A stretch of 53,439 nt of DNA. Source: JBCCQH01 sp039024435 (GTDB taxonomy: Bacteria; Bacteroidota; Bacteroidia; J057; JADKCL01). The stretch covers positions 1-53,439 of the forward strand of contig JBCCQH010000047.1 of assembly GCA_039024435.1 (NCBI GenBank), read 5' to 3'. The notes beneath the pieces are model-generated. The model did no database searches, was not told where the DNA came from, and saw only the letters and a list, made by a program, of their open reading frames with translations. Shown one piece after another: positions 39,746 through 48,669 of the stretch; the first letter of the stretch is position 1, and the number at the start of each line of letters is the position of its first letter. The position numbers and the translations under genes are program-made.

Positions 39746-41872
39746 ATGAAGGTATTCGAGACGCAACACATCAAAAATGTTGTGTTGCTGGGAAGTACAA
39801 AGTCAGGGAAAACCACTCTGGCGGAAACGATGATGTTTGAGGGCGGGGTGCTATCCCGCCGCGGAAGTGTAGAAGAAGGAAATACGGCCTCTGATTTTAC
39901 CGACCTGGAAAAGGAAAAAGGCTATTCGATTTATTCTTCGCTGCTGCACACCGTCTGGCGGGACACCAAGATCAACATCATCGACACCCCGGGCAATGAC
40001 AACTTCATCGGTGAAATCCTGCAAGGATTGCGGGCTGCCGATGCCGCCATTCTCGTACTGAACGCTCAACACGGCGTAGAAATCGGCACCGAAATCATCT
40101 GGCGCTACCTGAAAGAATCCGGACTACCCGTCATTTTGGTCGCGAACCAGGTTGATCATGAAAAAGCCAACTTCGATAAGCTCCTCGAAGAGGCCAAATC
40201 CCGCTTTGGCAACGCCGTCATCCCCATGCAGTTCCCCTACAACCAGGGCGATGGTTTTGATACCATTGTCGACCTGCTCAAGATGACCACCTACAAATTC
40301 GGCGCCGACGGAGGCAAGCCGGAAAAGGTCGCCATTCCCGATGATGTGCGCAACAAAGCCGATGAGTGGCACAACGAACTCGTCGAGGCAGCGGCCGAAA
40401 ATGACGAGGACCTGATGGAAAAATACTTCGAGCAGGGTGAACTCGACGAAGATGACATGCGTGACGGGCTGCGCAAAGGGATGTCCGCCGGTGATGTCTA
40501 CCCGCTGTTTGTGGTTTCGTCCAAGCGCAACATGGGCAGTGGCCGCATGATGGGATTCATCGGCAATGTCTGCCCCAGTGCGGCGGATGCCCCGCCGACT
40601 CCGGTCGTGGATGGCGATCCGGTGGCCGTCGATTCGGAAGGTTCCCTCAGCCTCTTCATCTGGAAAAACACCGTCGAAGCCCACCTGGGCGATGTCACCT
40701 ATTTCAAAGTGCGCTCGGGAACGCTCGCTTCCGGATCCGACCTGGTCAACGGTCGCACCGAAAACAGCGAACGTTTCGGTACGATCTACGTCGCCGAAGG
40801 GAAGAAAAAGCACCAAGCGGAGGCGCTCAAGGCCGGTGATCTGGGCATCGCGGTCAAGCTGAAAGACGCCACCACCAACGATACCTTCTACAGCAAAGGT
40901 TTGCCGGTCGGGTTCCAGCCCATTGCTTTCCCTACCGCGCGGATCCGGGTCGCGGTCAAAGCGGCCAGCAAAAATGACGAGGAGAAGATGGGCGAAGGAT
41001 TGCACGCCATCGCCCAGACCGACCCCACTCTGCAAGTCGGCTACCGCCCTGATCTTAAGCAGACCATCGCCAATGCGCAAGGCGAGATGCACCTCGCCAA
41101 CGTCAAGTGGCTGATGAAGAAAAACAACAAGATCGACATCGATTTTGTCAAGCCGCGCATCTCCTACCGAGAGACGATTCAGGGCACCGCCAAGGCCGAC
41201 TACCGGCACAAAAAGCAGACCGGAGGTTCCGGACAGTTTGCCGAGGTTCATCTCCGGATGGATCCTTACGTGGAAGGAGCAAAAGCGCCCAGTGAATACA
41301 AAGTTCGCGACCAGCAAATCGTCGAACTCGATACCGGAGGCGTCCTCGAATTTAACAACTGCATCGTCGGGGGGGCCATCGACACCCGCTTCATTCCTTC
41401 GGTCTTGAAGGGCATCATGGAGCAGATGCGGGAAGGGCCACTCACCAGTTCGCCGGTGCGCGACATCCGCATTATCCTGTACGATGGGAAAATGCACCCG
41501 GTCGATTCGAACGAGATGGCCTTCAAACTGGCTTCCTCCCAGGCGTTTAAGGATGCCTTTGAGCGGGCCAAACCCAAACTGCTTGAGCCGATCATGGACG
41601 TGGAAGTTTTGACCCCTTCTGATGCCATGGGCGACGTCATGACCGATCTCCAGAACCGCCGCTCAATCATTATGGGCATGGATGCCGAGGGCAACTTCCA
41701 AAAGCTGAAGGCCCGGGTCCCACTGGCGGAACTGTACAAGTACTCGACTTCGCTGCGTTCCATTTCGCAGGGGCGGGCCATCCATACCCGGGAGTTTGCG
41801 GAGTACTCGTTGGTTTCCGACAACGTCAAGGACCAAATCATCAAAGAGATCAAGTCCACTGTGGAGGAGTGA
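39746..41872 (+). CDS. Elongation factor G paralogue (EF-G2 type) lacking the catalytic His
   Basis: A 708-residue five-domain translation factor. The P-loop is GSTKSGKTT (16-24); switch II reads DTPGNDNF (80-87) where ordinary EF-G has DTPGHVDF, so the His that activates water for GTP hydrolysis is Asn84; the base-specificity motif is NQVD (134-137) rather than NKMD. Domain IV and V landmarks are intact (RISYRETI, ADYRHKKQTGGSGQFAEV, PVDSNEMAFKLA). The best-known relatives are the Bacteroides EF-G2 proteins, which support slow translation without using GTP during starvation. By analogy this may be a low-energy translocase; the canonical fusA should be elsewhere. It is a single gene with its own terminator. 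Confidence 0.9.
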   Translation: MKVFETQHIKNVVLLGSTKSGKTTLAETMMFEGGVLSRRGSVEEGNTASDFTDLEKEKGYSIYSSLLHTVWRDTKINIIDTPGNDNFIGEILQGLRAADAAILVLNAQHGVEIGTEIIWRYLKESGLPVILVANQVDHEKANFDKLLEEAKSRFGNAVIPMQFPYNQGDGFDTIVDLLKMTTYKFGADGGKPEKVAIPDDVRNKADEWHNELVEAAAENDEDLMEKYFEQGELDEDDMRDGLRKGMSAGDVYPLFVVSSKRNMGSGRMMGFIGNVCPSAADAPPTPVVDGDPVAVDSEGSLSLFIWKNTVEAHLGDVTYFKVRSGTLASGSDLVNGRTENSERFGTIYVAEGKKKHQAEALKAGDLGIAVKLKDATTNDTFYSKGLPVGFQPIAFPTARIRVAVKAASKNDEEKMGEGLHAIAQTDPTLQVGYRPDLKQTIANAQGEMHLANVKWLMKKNNKIDIDFVKPRISYRETIQGTAKADYRHKKQTGGSGQFAEVHLRMDPYVEGAKAPSEYKVRDQQIVELDTGGVLEFNNCIVGGAIDTRFIPSVLKGIMEQMREGPLTSSPVRDIRIILYDGKMHPVDSNEMAFKLASSQAFKDAFERAKPKLLEPIMDVEVLTPSDAMGDVMTDLQNRRSIIMGMDAEGNFQKLKARVPLAELYKYSTSLRSISQGRAIHTREFAEYSLVSDNVKDQIIKEIKSTVEE

Positions 41873-41904
41873 TCTCCGATCCGAAATTGAATTGAATGAC
41901 TTTT

Positions 41905-41927
41905 GGGGCGCTTAGGCGCCCCTTTTT
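41905..41927 (+). terminator. Terminator after the EF-G2 gene
   Basis: A 7 bp GC stem (ggggcgc / gcgcccc) with the tetraloop ttag, followed by ttttt, 32 bases after the stop codon. Canonical Rho-independent form. Confidence 0.9.
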
Positions 41928-41999
41928 CGTACCCTATATTGTGCTTATGGGTCGGGAGAAAGAGTGGCCGGTGGAAGTCGATCCGGACGGCAAGCCGAA

Positions 42000-42782
42000 T
42001 CAATAGTAGTATTCATCGTCCGGGGCGGCCTGATAGATGGGGAAGGTCCAGCCCGCCTTTACGCCGTAGAGCAAGTCGAGGCGGGTGCTGCGGTTCACCG
42101 GACCCGTATCGTAGTTGTAGCTGCGGCGGCTTTGCGTGAAATTCTGCGAAAATTCAAAACCCAGATAAAAGTTTATCGTACGGTGCCGGCTAAAAAAGCG
42201 GTATCCGAAGCCTTCTACCGCCCCGAAGCCATTGGTGAGGCGGTCGTAGCCCCGGCGCAATTCGGACGTCATAAACGGCACGTTTTGGCCCACCACATCG
42301 ATGAACACCTTGTGCAACATAAACTGTCCCCCGGCTTCCAGGTAGACGCCCGAGTTGGGATTTTTCGGGGAAAGGGAAAATATCCGGGAAACGGTCAAAG
42401 GAATCACAAACCCGCGCTGGCTCATGCGCAACTGATAAAAACGTCCATCGGCTCCGATGGCTTGCGTGGTAAATCCGGCTTCGTTCGTTCCAATCAGTTG
42501 GGAAACATTCGCGGCAATCGGTTCCCGCACTTCGTTGCCGAAGAGGAAGCGAACCCCAGAATTGATCATGAAATTGTTGGCAAATTTGTACCCGATGCTC
42601 CCGCCGATTTGGTTGGCGAAACCGTAGCGGTCGGCGAGGTCACCGCCAGGCGCGCTGGCGGAATAAACGATGCTGATATGGGCCAAAGAAATTGTGCTGT
42701 CCTTGATGCTTTTCTGACCAAAAACGCCGGAAAAGGTAATCAGGAAGGCAAAAAATAAACCGCTGAGTTTAAGAGAATTCAT
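42000..42782 (-). CDS. Outer-membrane beta-barrel protein of unknown function
   Basis: A 260-residue exported protein. The signal peptide runs to GVFGQ (residue 23), and the mature protein is a run of amphipathic strands with Gly/Phe/Tyr at the turns (GGSIGYKFANNFMINSGVRFLFG, RTINFYLGFEFSQNF), as in small Bacteroidota barrels. It ends DDEYYY. I do not recognise a family. It converges with the EF-G2 gene and diverges from the polysaccharide operon, with the shared control region at 42783-42861. Confidence 0.65.
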   Translation of the reverse strand: MNSLKLSGLFFAFLITFSGVFGQKSIKDSTISLAHISIVYSASAPGGDLADRYGFANQIGGSIGYKFANNFMINSGVRFLFGNEVREPIAANVSQLIGTNEAGFTTQAIGADGRFYQLRMSQRGFVIPLTVSRIFSLSPKNPNSGVYLEAGGQFMLHKVFIDVVGQNVPFMTSELRRGYDRLTNGFGAVEGFGYRFFSRHRTINFYLGFEFSQNFTQSRRSYNYDTGPVNRSTRLDLLYGVKAGWTFPIYQAAPDDEYYY

Positions 42783-42792
42783 CCGTTTTCAG

Positions 42793-42800
42793 TACTTTTG
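42793..42800 (+). promoter_or_regulatory. Candidate -7 box for the sugar-nucleotide operon
   Basis: TACTTTTG is an exact match to the Bacteroidota -7 element TAnnTTTG and lies ~60 bp before the first ATG of the operon (42862). The -33 position shows only a partial TTG, so this is a modest call. Confidence 0.45.
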
Positions 42801-42861
42801 ACCCCGGAATGATAAAGTTAGGCATATTCGCCGATTAGTGAATGATCATAATGTACCGCCG

Positions 42862-43446
42862 ATGACAGAGAACGCGGAATACTTCGCGCACGAAACGGCC
42901 GTGATCGACCACCCCGTAAAGATCGGAAAGGGCACTCGCATCTGGCATTTTTCCCATATCATGCCCGATTGTGAGATTGGCGAAGGGTGCAACTTTGGTC
43001 AAAACACCTTTGTGGGCCGCGGCGTAAAGATAGGCAGGAACGTCAAGGTGCAAAACAATGTCTCCATTTACGCGGGAGTTGTCTGCGAGGACGATGTATT
43101 TCTCGGCCCCTCTATGGTCTTCACCAATGTCATCAACCCCCGGAGTGCGGTCAACCGCAAATCCGAGTACATGGAAACCCTTCTGGAACGGGGGGTAACC
43201 GTCGGCGCAAATGCGACCATTGTTTGTGGCGCGCGGCTCGGTCACCACGCTTTTGTCGGCGCGGGGGCAGTGATCACCAAGGATGTGCCTCCGTACGCGC
43301 TCATGACAGGGGTGCCGGCGCGGCACACCGGATGGATGAGTGAGCACGGTTACCGCCTGGAATTTGATGCCGCCGGTATCGCCGTGTGTCCGGGCAGCCA
43401 AGCACGATATGAATTGAAGGACAATCAGGTTACTAAAATCGTATGA
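42862..43446 (+). CDS. WbpD/WlbB-like sugar N-acetyltransferase (left-handed beta-helix)
   Basis: A 194-residue hexapeptide-repeat acetyltransferase. The repeats (VKIGKGTRIWHFSHIMPDCEIGEGCNFGQNTFVG, VKIGRNVKVQNNVSIYAG) and the segment FLGPSMVFTNVINPRS match WbpD/WlbB enzymes that acetylate the 3-amino group of UDP-2-acetamido-3-amino-uronates. The start is uncertain: I use the ATG at 42862; a GTG at 42838 is also in frame. The stop overlaps the next gene by 4 bp, and that next gene is a WbpE-like aminotransferase that makes its substrate, so the pair forms one step series. Confidence 0.85.
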   Translation: MTENAEYFAHETAVIDHPVKIGKGTRIWHFSHIMPDCEIGEGCNFGQNTFVGRGVKIGRNVKVQNNVSIYAGVVCEDDVFLGPSMVFTNVINPRSAVNRKSEYMETLLERGVTVGANATIVCGARLGHHAFVGAGAVITKDVPPYALMTGVPARHTGWMSEHGYRLEFDAAGIAVCPGSQARYELKDNQVTKIV

Positions 43447-44594
43447 CGACGAAATCGAAAGAAATCAGGATGGTGGATACCATCACTCAATACCACCACA
43501 TCAAGGACGAGGTGGATGCCGCGGTGAGTGCTGTGGTTGCTTCCGGCATGTACATCAACGGTCCGGCCGTGAAGCAGTTCCGGGCCAGTTTGGGCGAATA
43601 TCTGGGCGCAAGCAAGGTAATCGCCTGCGGCAATGGTACCGACGCGCTGCAAGTAGCGCTGATGGCCCTGGATTTGGCGCCGGGTGACGAGGTGATTACC
43701 TCGCCCTTCACATTTTTTGCCACTGCGGAAGTCATTGCCTTGCTCGGGCTGGTGCCGGTGTTCGTCGACATCGAAACCGATACCTACAACCTCGATCCCA
43801 CCAAGATTGAAGCGGCGATCACCGACCGCACCCGGTGCATCATGCCGGTTCACCTCTTTGGGCACGTCGCCCACATGGAGCCGATCATGGAGCTGGCCGA
43901 GCAGCACAAGCTATACGTGATCGAGGATGCGGCGCAGTCCATCGGCGCCGATTACATCTTTTCCGATGGCCGCCGCCAGAAAGCCGGTCTGGTGGGCCAC
44001 ATCGGGTGCACTTCCTTTTATCCCAGCAAAAACCTCGGCGCTTACGGAGATGCGGGAGCCATCTACACCAACGACGAAGCTCTGGGTGACCGTTGTCAAA
44101 TTGTCTGCAACCACGGTTCCCACAAGCGGTACCACCATTCGCGCATCGGGGTAAACAGTCGCCTGGATTCGATCCAAGCGGCGATTCTGGACGTCAAACT
44201 CCGTCACCTGGATGCCTACAACCACGCCCGGCAAACTGCGGCGGCCACTTACGACGAGTTGCTCGCCGGAGTGGACGGACTCATTCGCCCCCACCGGGCA
44301 CCGTACCAGACCCACGTTTTCCACCAATACACGTTGCGTGTGGAAGAAGGCCGGGCAAAGCGGGATGCGATCCAGGCCCAACTGCGGGAACGGAGCATCC
44401 CTTCCATGGTCTACTACCCGATTCCGCTGCACCTGCAGGAAGCTTATGCTCCCTACGGATTTAAACATGGCGATATGCCGGTGGCCGAGCAGTACAGCGC
44501 GGAAGTCATCAGCCTGCCCATGCATTCAGAACTGGACCGGGAGCAGCTCGAGTACATCGCGCAGAACTTCCTGGACGTTTATCACAAAAACTAA
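43443..44594 (+). CDS. DegT/DnrJ/EryC1/StrS sugar aminotransferase (WbpE-like)
   Basis: A 383-residue PLP-dependent enzyme that transfers an amino group to a keto-sugar nucleotide. Family landmarks: CGNGTDALQVALMAL, VITSPFTFFATAEVIALLG, VIEDAAQSIGA (PLP-ring contacts) and FYPSKNLGAYGDAGA with the PLP-binding Lys. The segment YHHIKDEVDAAVSAVVASGMYINGPAV suggests the WbpE branch, which works with WbpD on UDP-GlcNAc-derived uronates. The start overlaps the upstream acetyltransferase stop. The WbpA/WbpB partners that make the keto substrate are not in the window. Confidence 0.88.
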   Translation: MTTKSKEIRMVDTITQYHHIKDEVDAAVSAVVASGMYINGPAVKQFRASLGEYLGASKVIACGNGTDALQVALMALDLAPGDEVITSPFTFFATAEVIALLGLVPVFVDIETDTYNLDPTKIEAAITDRTRCIMPVHLFGHVAHMEPIMELAEQHKLYVIEDAAQSIGADYIFSDGRRQKAGLVGHIGCTSFYPSKNLGAYGDAGAIYTNDEALGDRCQIVCNHGSHKRYHHSRIGVNSRLDSIQAAILDVKLRHLDAYNHARQTAAATYDELLAGVDGLIRPHRAPYQTHVFHQYTLRVEEGRAKRDAIQAQLRERSIPSMVYYPIPLHLQEAYAPYGFKHGDMPVAEQYSAEVISLPMHSELDREQLEYIAQNFLDVYHKN

Positions 44595-44636
44595 ATTCGC
44601 GCAACCATCGCGATCAAGTACAACAAGACATCATTC

Positions 44637-45974
44637 ATGAGAATTGCAGTCATCGGAACCGGCTACGTAGGTTTGGTAGGCGGAACTTGCTTTGCCGAGT
44701 CGGGCAACGACGTGCTCTGCGTCGATAACAACCAAGAAAAGCTGGCGAAGCTCCGTGCGGGTGAGATTCCCATTTACGAGCCGGGCCTGGAAGCCCTCTT
44801 CGAGAGAAATACCAAGGAAGGCCGCCTCACCTTCACCGATTCGGTCAAGGAAGCGGTCGACTTTGCGGAAATCATCTTTCTCGCGCTGCCCACCCCGCCC
44901 ATGGAAGACGGATCGGCCGACTTGCAGTACGTGCTTGCCGTGTCGGAAGAGATCGGAAAATGGCTGCGCGAATACCGCGTGATCGTCAACAAAAGTACGG
45001 TGCCGGTGGGAACCGCGGACAAAGTACGTGACAAGATCGCCAGCCTCACCGACGTCGAATTTGACGTGGTCTCGAACCCCGAGTTTCTCCGCGAGGGCGC
45101 GGCGGTCAATGACTTCATGAAACCGGAACGCGTCGTGGTGGGCACCCGCTCCGAACGCGCCCAGAAGTTGATGGCGCGGCTGTACAAGCCATTTGTCATG
45201 TCCGGCAACCCGGTCATCTTTATGGACGAGCGCAGCAGCGAGCTGACCAAATATGCCGCTAACTCTCTGCTGGCCACCAAAATCTCCTTCATGAATGAGA
45301 TCGCCAATCTTTGTGAGCGCGTCGGCGCAAACGTGGACATGGTGCGCCGCGGCGTAGGATCGGACAGCCGGATCGGCAAGCGATTCCTCTTCGCGGGGGT
45401 CGGCTACGGAGGTTCTTGCTTCCCCAAGGATGTATCCGCTCTCCACAAGACTGCTCGCTCCTACGAGTATGACTTTCAGATTCTGGACGCGGTGATGAGC
45501 GTGAACCGCGCTCAGAAACAAGTCATGGTCGAAAAGCTGGAAACCTATTACGGCAGCGACCTTAGCGGACTCACTTTCGCGATGTGGGGCCTGGCTTTCA
45601 AACCGAATACCGACGACATCCGCGAGGCACCGGCCCTGACCATCATCCGGGAAATCCTCGAACGCGGCGGCAAAGTGCGGGGTTTTGACCCGGAAGCCAT
45701 GTGGCAGGTCAAACAGTATACCGACCTCGACGTCGAGTTGGTGGAAAGCCAATACGACGCCCTGGATGGAGCGGATGCCCTCCTCATCGTAACGGAGTGG
45801 AACGAATTCCGCACCCCCAATTTTGACAAAATCAAAGCAAAGCTGAAAGCGCCGGTGGTCTTTGACGGCCGCAACATCTACGACCTGGACATGATGGGCG
45901 AACGCGGCTTCTATTACAATTCCATCGGGCGGGGCGTCGTGAATGCCTGGTCCCAGGATAAAGTGAACAAATAA
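44637..45974 (+). CDS. ugd: UDP-glucose/UDP-sugar 6-dehydrogenase
   Basis: A 445-residue NAD-dependent enzyme that oxidises UDP-glucose to UDP-glucuronate in two steps. The Rossmann fingerprint is IGTGYVGLVGGTCFAE, and the catalytic Cys lies in GYGGSCFPKDV. NKSTVPVGTADKV and SNPEFLREGAAVNDF are further signature segments. The next gene, a UDP-glucuronate decarboxylase homologue, would use its product. A UDP-GlcNAc dehydrogenase (WbpA) cannot be excluded, although the Uxs neighbour favours UDP-glucose. Confidence 0.93.
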   Translation: MRIAVIGTGYVGLVGGTCFAESGNDVLCVDNNQEKLAKLRAGEIPIYEPGLEALFERNTKEGRLTFTDSVKEAVDFAEIIFLALPTPPMEDGSADLQYVLAVSEEIGKWLREYRVIVNKSTVPVGTADKVRDKIASLTDVEFDVVSNPEFLREGAAVNDFMKPERVVVGTRSERAQKLMARLYKPFVMSGNPVIFMDERSSELTKYAANSLLATKISFMNEIANLCERVGANVDMVRRGVGSDSRIGKRFLFAGVGYGGSCFPKDVSALHKTARSYEYDFQILDAVMSVNRAQKQVMVEKLETYYGSDLSGLTFAMWGLAFKPNTDDIREAPALTIIREILERGGKVRGFDPEAMWQVKQYTDLDVELVESQYDALDGADALLIVTEWNEFRTPNFDKIKAKLKAPVVFDGRNIYDLDMMGERGFYYNSIGRGVVNAWSQDKVNK

Positions 45975-45977
45975 CCC

Positions 45978-46943
45978 ATGCACGTCCAGCGCAAAAAGAC
46001 GGTACTGATCACGGGGGGAGCCGGATTTCTCGGGTCCCATTTGGTTGACCGTTTCATCGCCGAAGGCTACTCGGTCATCGTGATGGACAATCTCCTGACC
46101 GGGGATATGGAAAACATCGCCCAGCACCTCGGCAGTCCCAACTTCAAGTTTGTCTTGCACGACGTGACGGAGTACAACCACGTCACGGGTGATCTGGACT
46201 ACATCTTGCACTTTGCCTCGCCGGCCAGCCCCAAGGATTACCTGAATCTCCCGATCCAGACCTTGAAGGTGGGTTCGCTCGGCACCCACAAAATCCTCGG
46301 CCTCGCCAAAGCGAAAGGTGCCCGCATGCTTATCGCCAGCACCTCGGAAGTGTACGGTGATCCGCTGGTGCATCCGCAGAGTGAGGGATACTGGGGCAAT
46401 GTCAATCCCATCGGGCTGCGTGGGGTCTACGATGAGGCCAAACGCTTTATGGAGGCGATGACCATGGCCTACCACCGTTACCACGGACTTGAAACCCGGA
46501 TCGTGCGCATTTTTAATACCTACGGGGCGCGGATGCGGCTGGACGATGGCCGGGCTTTGCCCGCCTTTGTGGGGCAGGCTCTGCGGGGAGAAGATATCAC
46601 GGTCTTTGGGGATGGCAGTCAGACCCGCAGCTTTACCTACGTGGACGACGAGGTGGAAGGCATTTACCGCCTGCTCCACTCCGACTACCATCTCCCGGTC
46701 AACATCGGCAACCCCGATGAATGTAGCATTCTGGAATTTGCCCAGGAAATTGTTGCTCTGACTGGCACCCAAAGCAAAATCGTCTTTCAGCCTTTGCCGC
46801 AGGACGATCCCAAAGTCCGCCAGCCCAACATCGAGTTGGCGCGGGAAATCCTCGGTTGGGAGCCGACGGTGCCGCGGAGCAAAGGGCTGAAAATCACCAT
46901 CGAGTACTTCAAGGAAAAAATCCATGGCCTTCAAAAAGTTTGA
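45978..46943 (+). CDS. UDP-glucuronate decarboxylase-like (UDP-xylose synthase) SDR enzyme
   Basis: A 321-residue extended short-chain dehydrogenase with nucleotide-binding GGAGFLGSHL, HFASPASPKDY and the catalytic Tyr-x-x-x-Lys in GVYDEAKRFMEA, followed by RIFNTYGARM. These match UXS, which decarboxylates UDP-glucuronate to UDP-xylose. The start codon is 4 bp after the ugd stop, and its 3' end overlaps the rfbC start by 20 bp, so the three steps are translated together. The product would be a pentose donor for surface polysaccharide. Confidence 0.9.
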   Translation: MHVQRKKTVLITGGAGFLGSHLVDRFIAEGYSVIVMDNLLTGDMENIAQHLGSPNFKFVLHDVTEYNHVTGDLDYILHFASPASPKDYLNLPIQTLKVGSLGTHKILGLAKAKGARMLIASTSEVYGDPLVHPQSEGYWGNVNPIGLRGVYDEAKRFMEAMTMAYHRYHGLETRIVRIFNTYGARMRLDDGRALPAFVGQALRGEDITVFGDGSQTRSFTYVDDEVEGIYRLLHSDYHLPVNIGNPDECSILEFAQEIVALTGTQSKIVFQPLPQDDPKVRQPNIELAREILGWEPTVPRSKGLKITIEYFKEKIHGLQKV

Positions 46944-47475
46944 GACTGAACTAGAAGGTGTGGTTTTGCTGAAGCCAGATGTCTTCGGAGACCCGCGGGG
47001 ATTTTTCAAGGAAACGTACAACCGCGGGGAGTTCGCCGCGATTGGGTTGGACCTGGATTTTCTTCAGGACAACGTTTCCTACTCTACGCAGGGGATTCTG
47101 CGCGGACTGCACTTCCAGGCACCGCCGTACGCCCAGGGCAAGTTGGTAACTGTATTGCAGGGTGAGGTGATCGACGTTGCGGTGGACATTCGCCGAAGCT
47201 CTCCCACTTACGGACAGCACATCGCTGTGTACCTGAGCGCGGACAACCACCAAATGCTGTACGTTCCACCGGGGTTTGCCCACGGTTTTCAGGTGATTTC
47301 CGAGACCTGCCTGTTCTGCTACAAATGCACCGGACTGTACAATCGCCCGGCCGAGGGGGGACTGATGTGGAACGATCCGGCACTCGGCATCGATTGGCCG
47401 GTGGACGACCCGGTGATTTCTAACAAAGACAAGAATTACGGGCCTTTTGCGACGTTTGAAAGCCCATTTGCATAA
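46924..47475 (+). CDS. rfbC: dTDP-4-dehydrorhamnose 3,5-epimerase
   Basis: A 183-residue cupin epimerase in L-rhamnose synthesis. The sequence shows the usual GDPRGFFKETYN, SYSTQGILRGLHFQAPPYAQGKLV with the catalytic His, and LYVPPGFAHGFQVISE. It is 20 bp overlapped with the upstream gene and 15 bp before rfbA. rfbB (4,6-dehydratase) and rfbD (reductase) are not in the window and must lie elsewhere for a full dTDP-rhamnose pathway. Confidence 0.94.
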   Translation: MAFKKFETELEGVVLLKPDVFGDPRGFFKETYNRGEFAAIGLDLDFLQDNVSYSTQGILRGLHFQAPPYAQGKLVTVLQGEVIDVAVDIRRSSPTYGQHIAVYLSADNHQMLYVPPGFAHGFQVISETCLFCYKCTGLYNRPAEGGLMWNDPALGIDWPVDDPVISNKDKNYGPFATFESPFA

Positions 47476-47490
47476 CCAAAGCGTACGATT

Positions 47491-48366
47491 ATGAAAGGCA
47501 TCATCCTCGCCGGCGGTTCTGGAACCCGGCTTTATCCCTTGACATTGTCGATCAGCAAGCAACTCATGCCGGTCTACGACAAGCCGATGATCTACTATCC
47601 GTTGTCCACGATGATGATGGCGGGCATCCGCGAGGTGTTGATCATTTCTACCCCGCACCACCTGCCGCTTTTTGAGCAATTGCTGGGGGATGGCTCGGCG
47701 CTGGGGATGCGGATTGCGTATGCGGCCCAGCCCAATCCCGAGGGGCTGGCCCAAGCTTTTATCATTGGGGAAGAATTCATTGGGGATGATTTTGCCGCCT
47801 TGATTTTGGGGGACAATATCTTCTACGGCACCGATCTGGACCGCACGATGCGGGAGGCGGCCGCGACGGTTCAGGAACAAGGTGGCGGCATGGTATTTGC
47901 CTACCACGTATCTGATCCGGAGCGCTACGGCGTGGTGGAGTTTGACGAGCAGGGCGATGTCATTTCCATCGAAGAGAAGCCCGCGCAGCCCCGTTCCTCT
48001 TACGCCGTACCGGGGATCTATTTCTACGACAACCGGGTGGTACACATCGCGAAGAACCTCAAGCCTTCGCCCCGCGGCGAACTCGAAATCACCGACGTCA
48101 ACAAAACCTACCTCGAGCGTGGCCAACTCAAGGTCGCGATCCTCAGCCGGGGCACGGCTTGGCTTGACACCGGCACCCACAACTCCCTGATGGATGCCGG
48201 CCAGTTTGTACAAATCATTGAGCACCGCCAGGGCCTTAAAATCGGTTGCATTGAGGAAGTGGCCTACCAGATGGGCTTCATCGACGGAGAAGGGCTCCGC
48301 CGAGTCGCCGCTCCTCTCCTCAAAAGCGGCTACGGCGAGTATTTGCTTTCCCTCATTGATGAGTGA
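47491..48366 (+). CDS. rfbA: Glucose-1-phosphate thymidylyltransferase
   Basis: A 291-residue nucleotidyltransferase that makes dTDP-glucose. The N-terminal GIILAGGSGTRLYPLTLSIS, the metal-binding LGDNIFYG, and EEKPAQPRSSYAVPGIYFYD are typical RmlA. It is the last gene of the six-gene operon. Together with rfbC it points to dTDP-rhamnose in the surface glycan, next to uronate, xylose and diamino-uronate donors from the upstream genes. Confidence 0.95.
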   Translation: MKGIILAGGSGTRLYPLTLSISKQLMPVYDKPMIYYPLSTMMMAGIREVLIISTPHHLPLFEQLLGDGSALGMRIAYAAQPNPEGLAQAFIIGEEFIGDDFAALILGDNIFYGTDLDRTMREAAATVQEQGGGMVFAYHVSDPERYGVVEFDEQGDVISIEEKPAQPRSSYAVPGIYFYDNRVVHIAKNLKPSPRGELEITDVNKTYLERGQLKVAILSRGTAWLDTGTHNSLMDAGQFVQIIEHRQGLKIGCIEEVAYQMGFIDGEGLRRVAAPLLKSGYGEYLLSLIDE

Positions 48367-48669
48367 ATGGGATAATTTCCGGTGGGAGAATTTCTGATTC
48401 TCGATGGGTATTATTGAAGCGATTGTGCAATCCTTGGGGTAACCAGCCTCATGGCTGAGGGTTCCCCGACTTGTCATCACAACACCCGCCCCCCCTCGCT
48501 GTATTGTCATCTCGACGCCCGACGAAGGAGGAAGGAGAGATCTTCCCCATGGCAATATTCCCGTCCAGTTGACCGAAAATCAAGGAATACATCCCGTGAA
48601 AGATTGATGGCCCCAATCGCCGTCGCGATGTCAGGTGAGGATACACAACAATGATTTAGAAGTCGGAGA
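48367..48669. other. Intergenic stretch with a Bacteroidota-type dispersed repeat
   Basis: About 300 bases without a gene between convergent rfbA and cysQ. Bases ~48506-48545 contain 'gtcatctcgacg' followed by 'gaaggagaggagatct'-like sequence (gaaggaggaaggagagatct), an arrangement I know as a common dispersed intergenic repeat in Bacteroidota. No supportable frame is present. No clear terminator. Confidence 0.5.

Noticed and set aside
40124..41497. 457-codon minus-strand frame inside the EF-G2 gene.
   Set aside because: EF-G2 is clear on the plus strand over the same bases, and the antisense product has no family features.
44631..47021. Very long open frame (796 codons) on the minus strand opposite ugd and the UXS-like gene.
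   Set aside because: It is a shadow of two well-recognised plus-strand genes; high GC and codon bias leave the antisense frame open. Its product shows no domain.
46951..48555. Long minus-strand open frame opposite rfbC/rfbA.
   Set aside because: Same shadow effect; both plus-strand genes are unambiguous.
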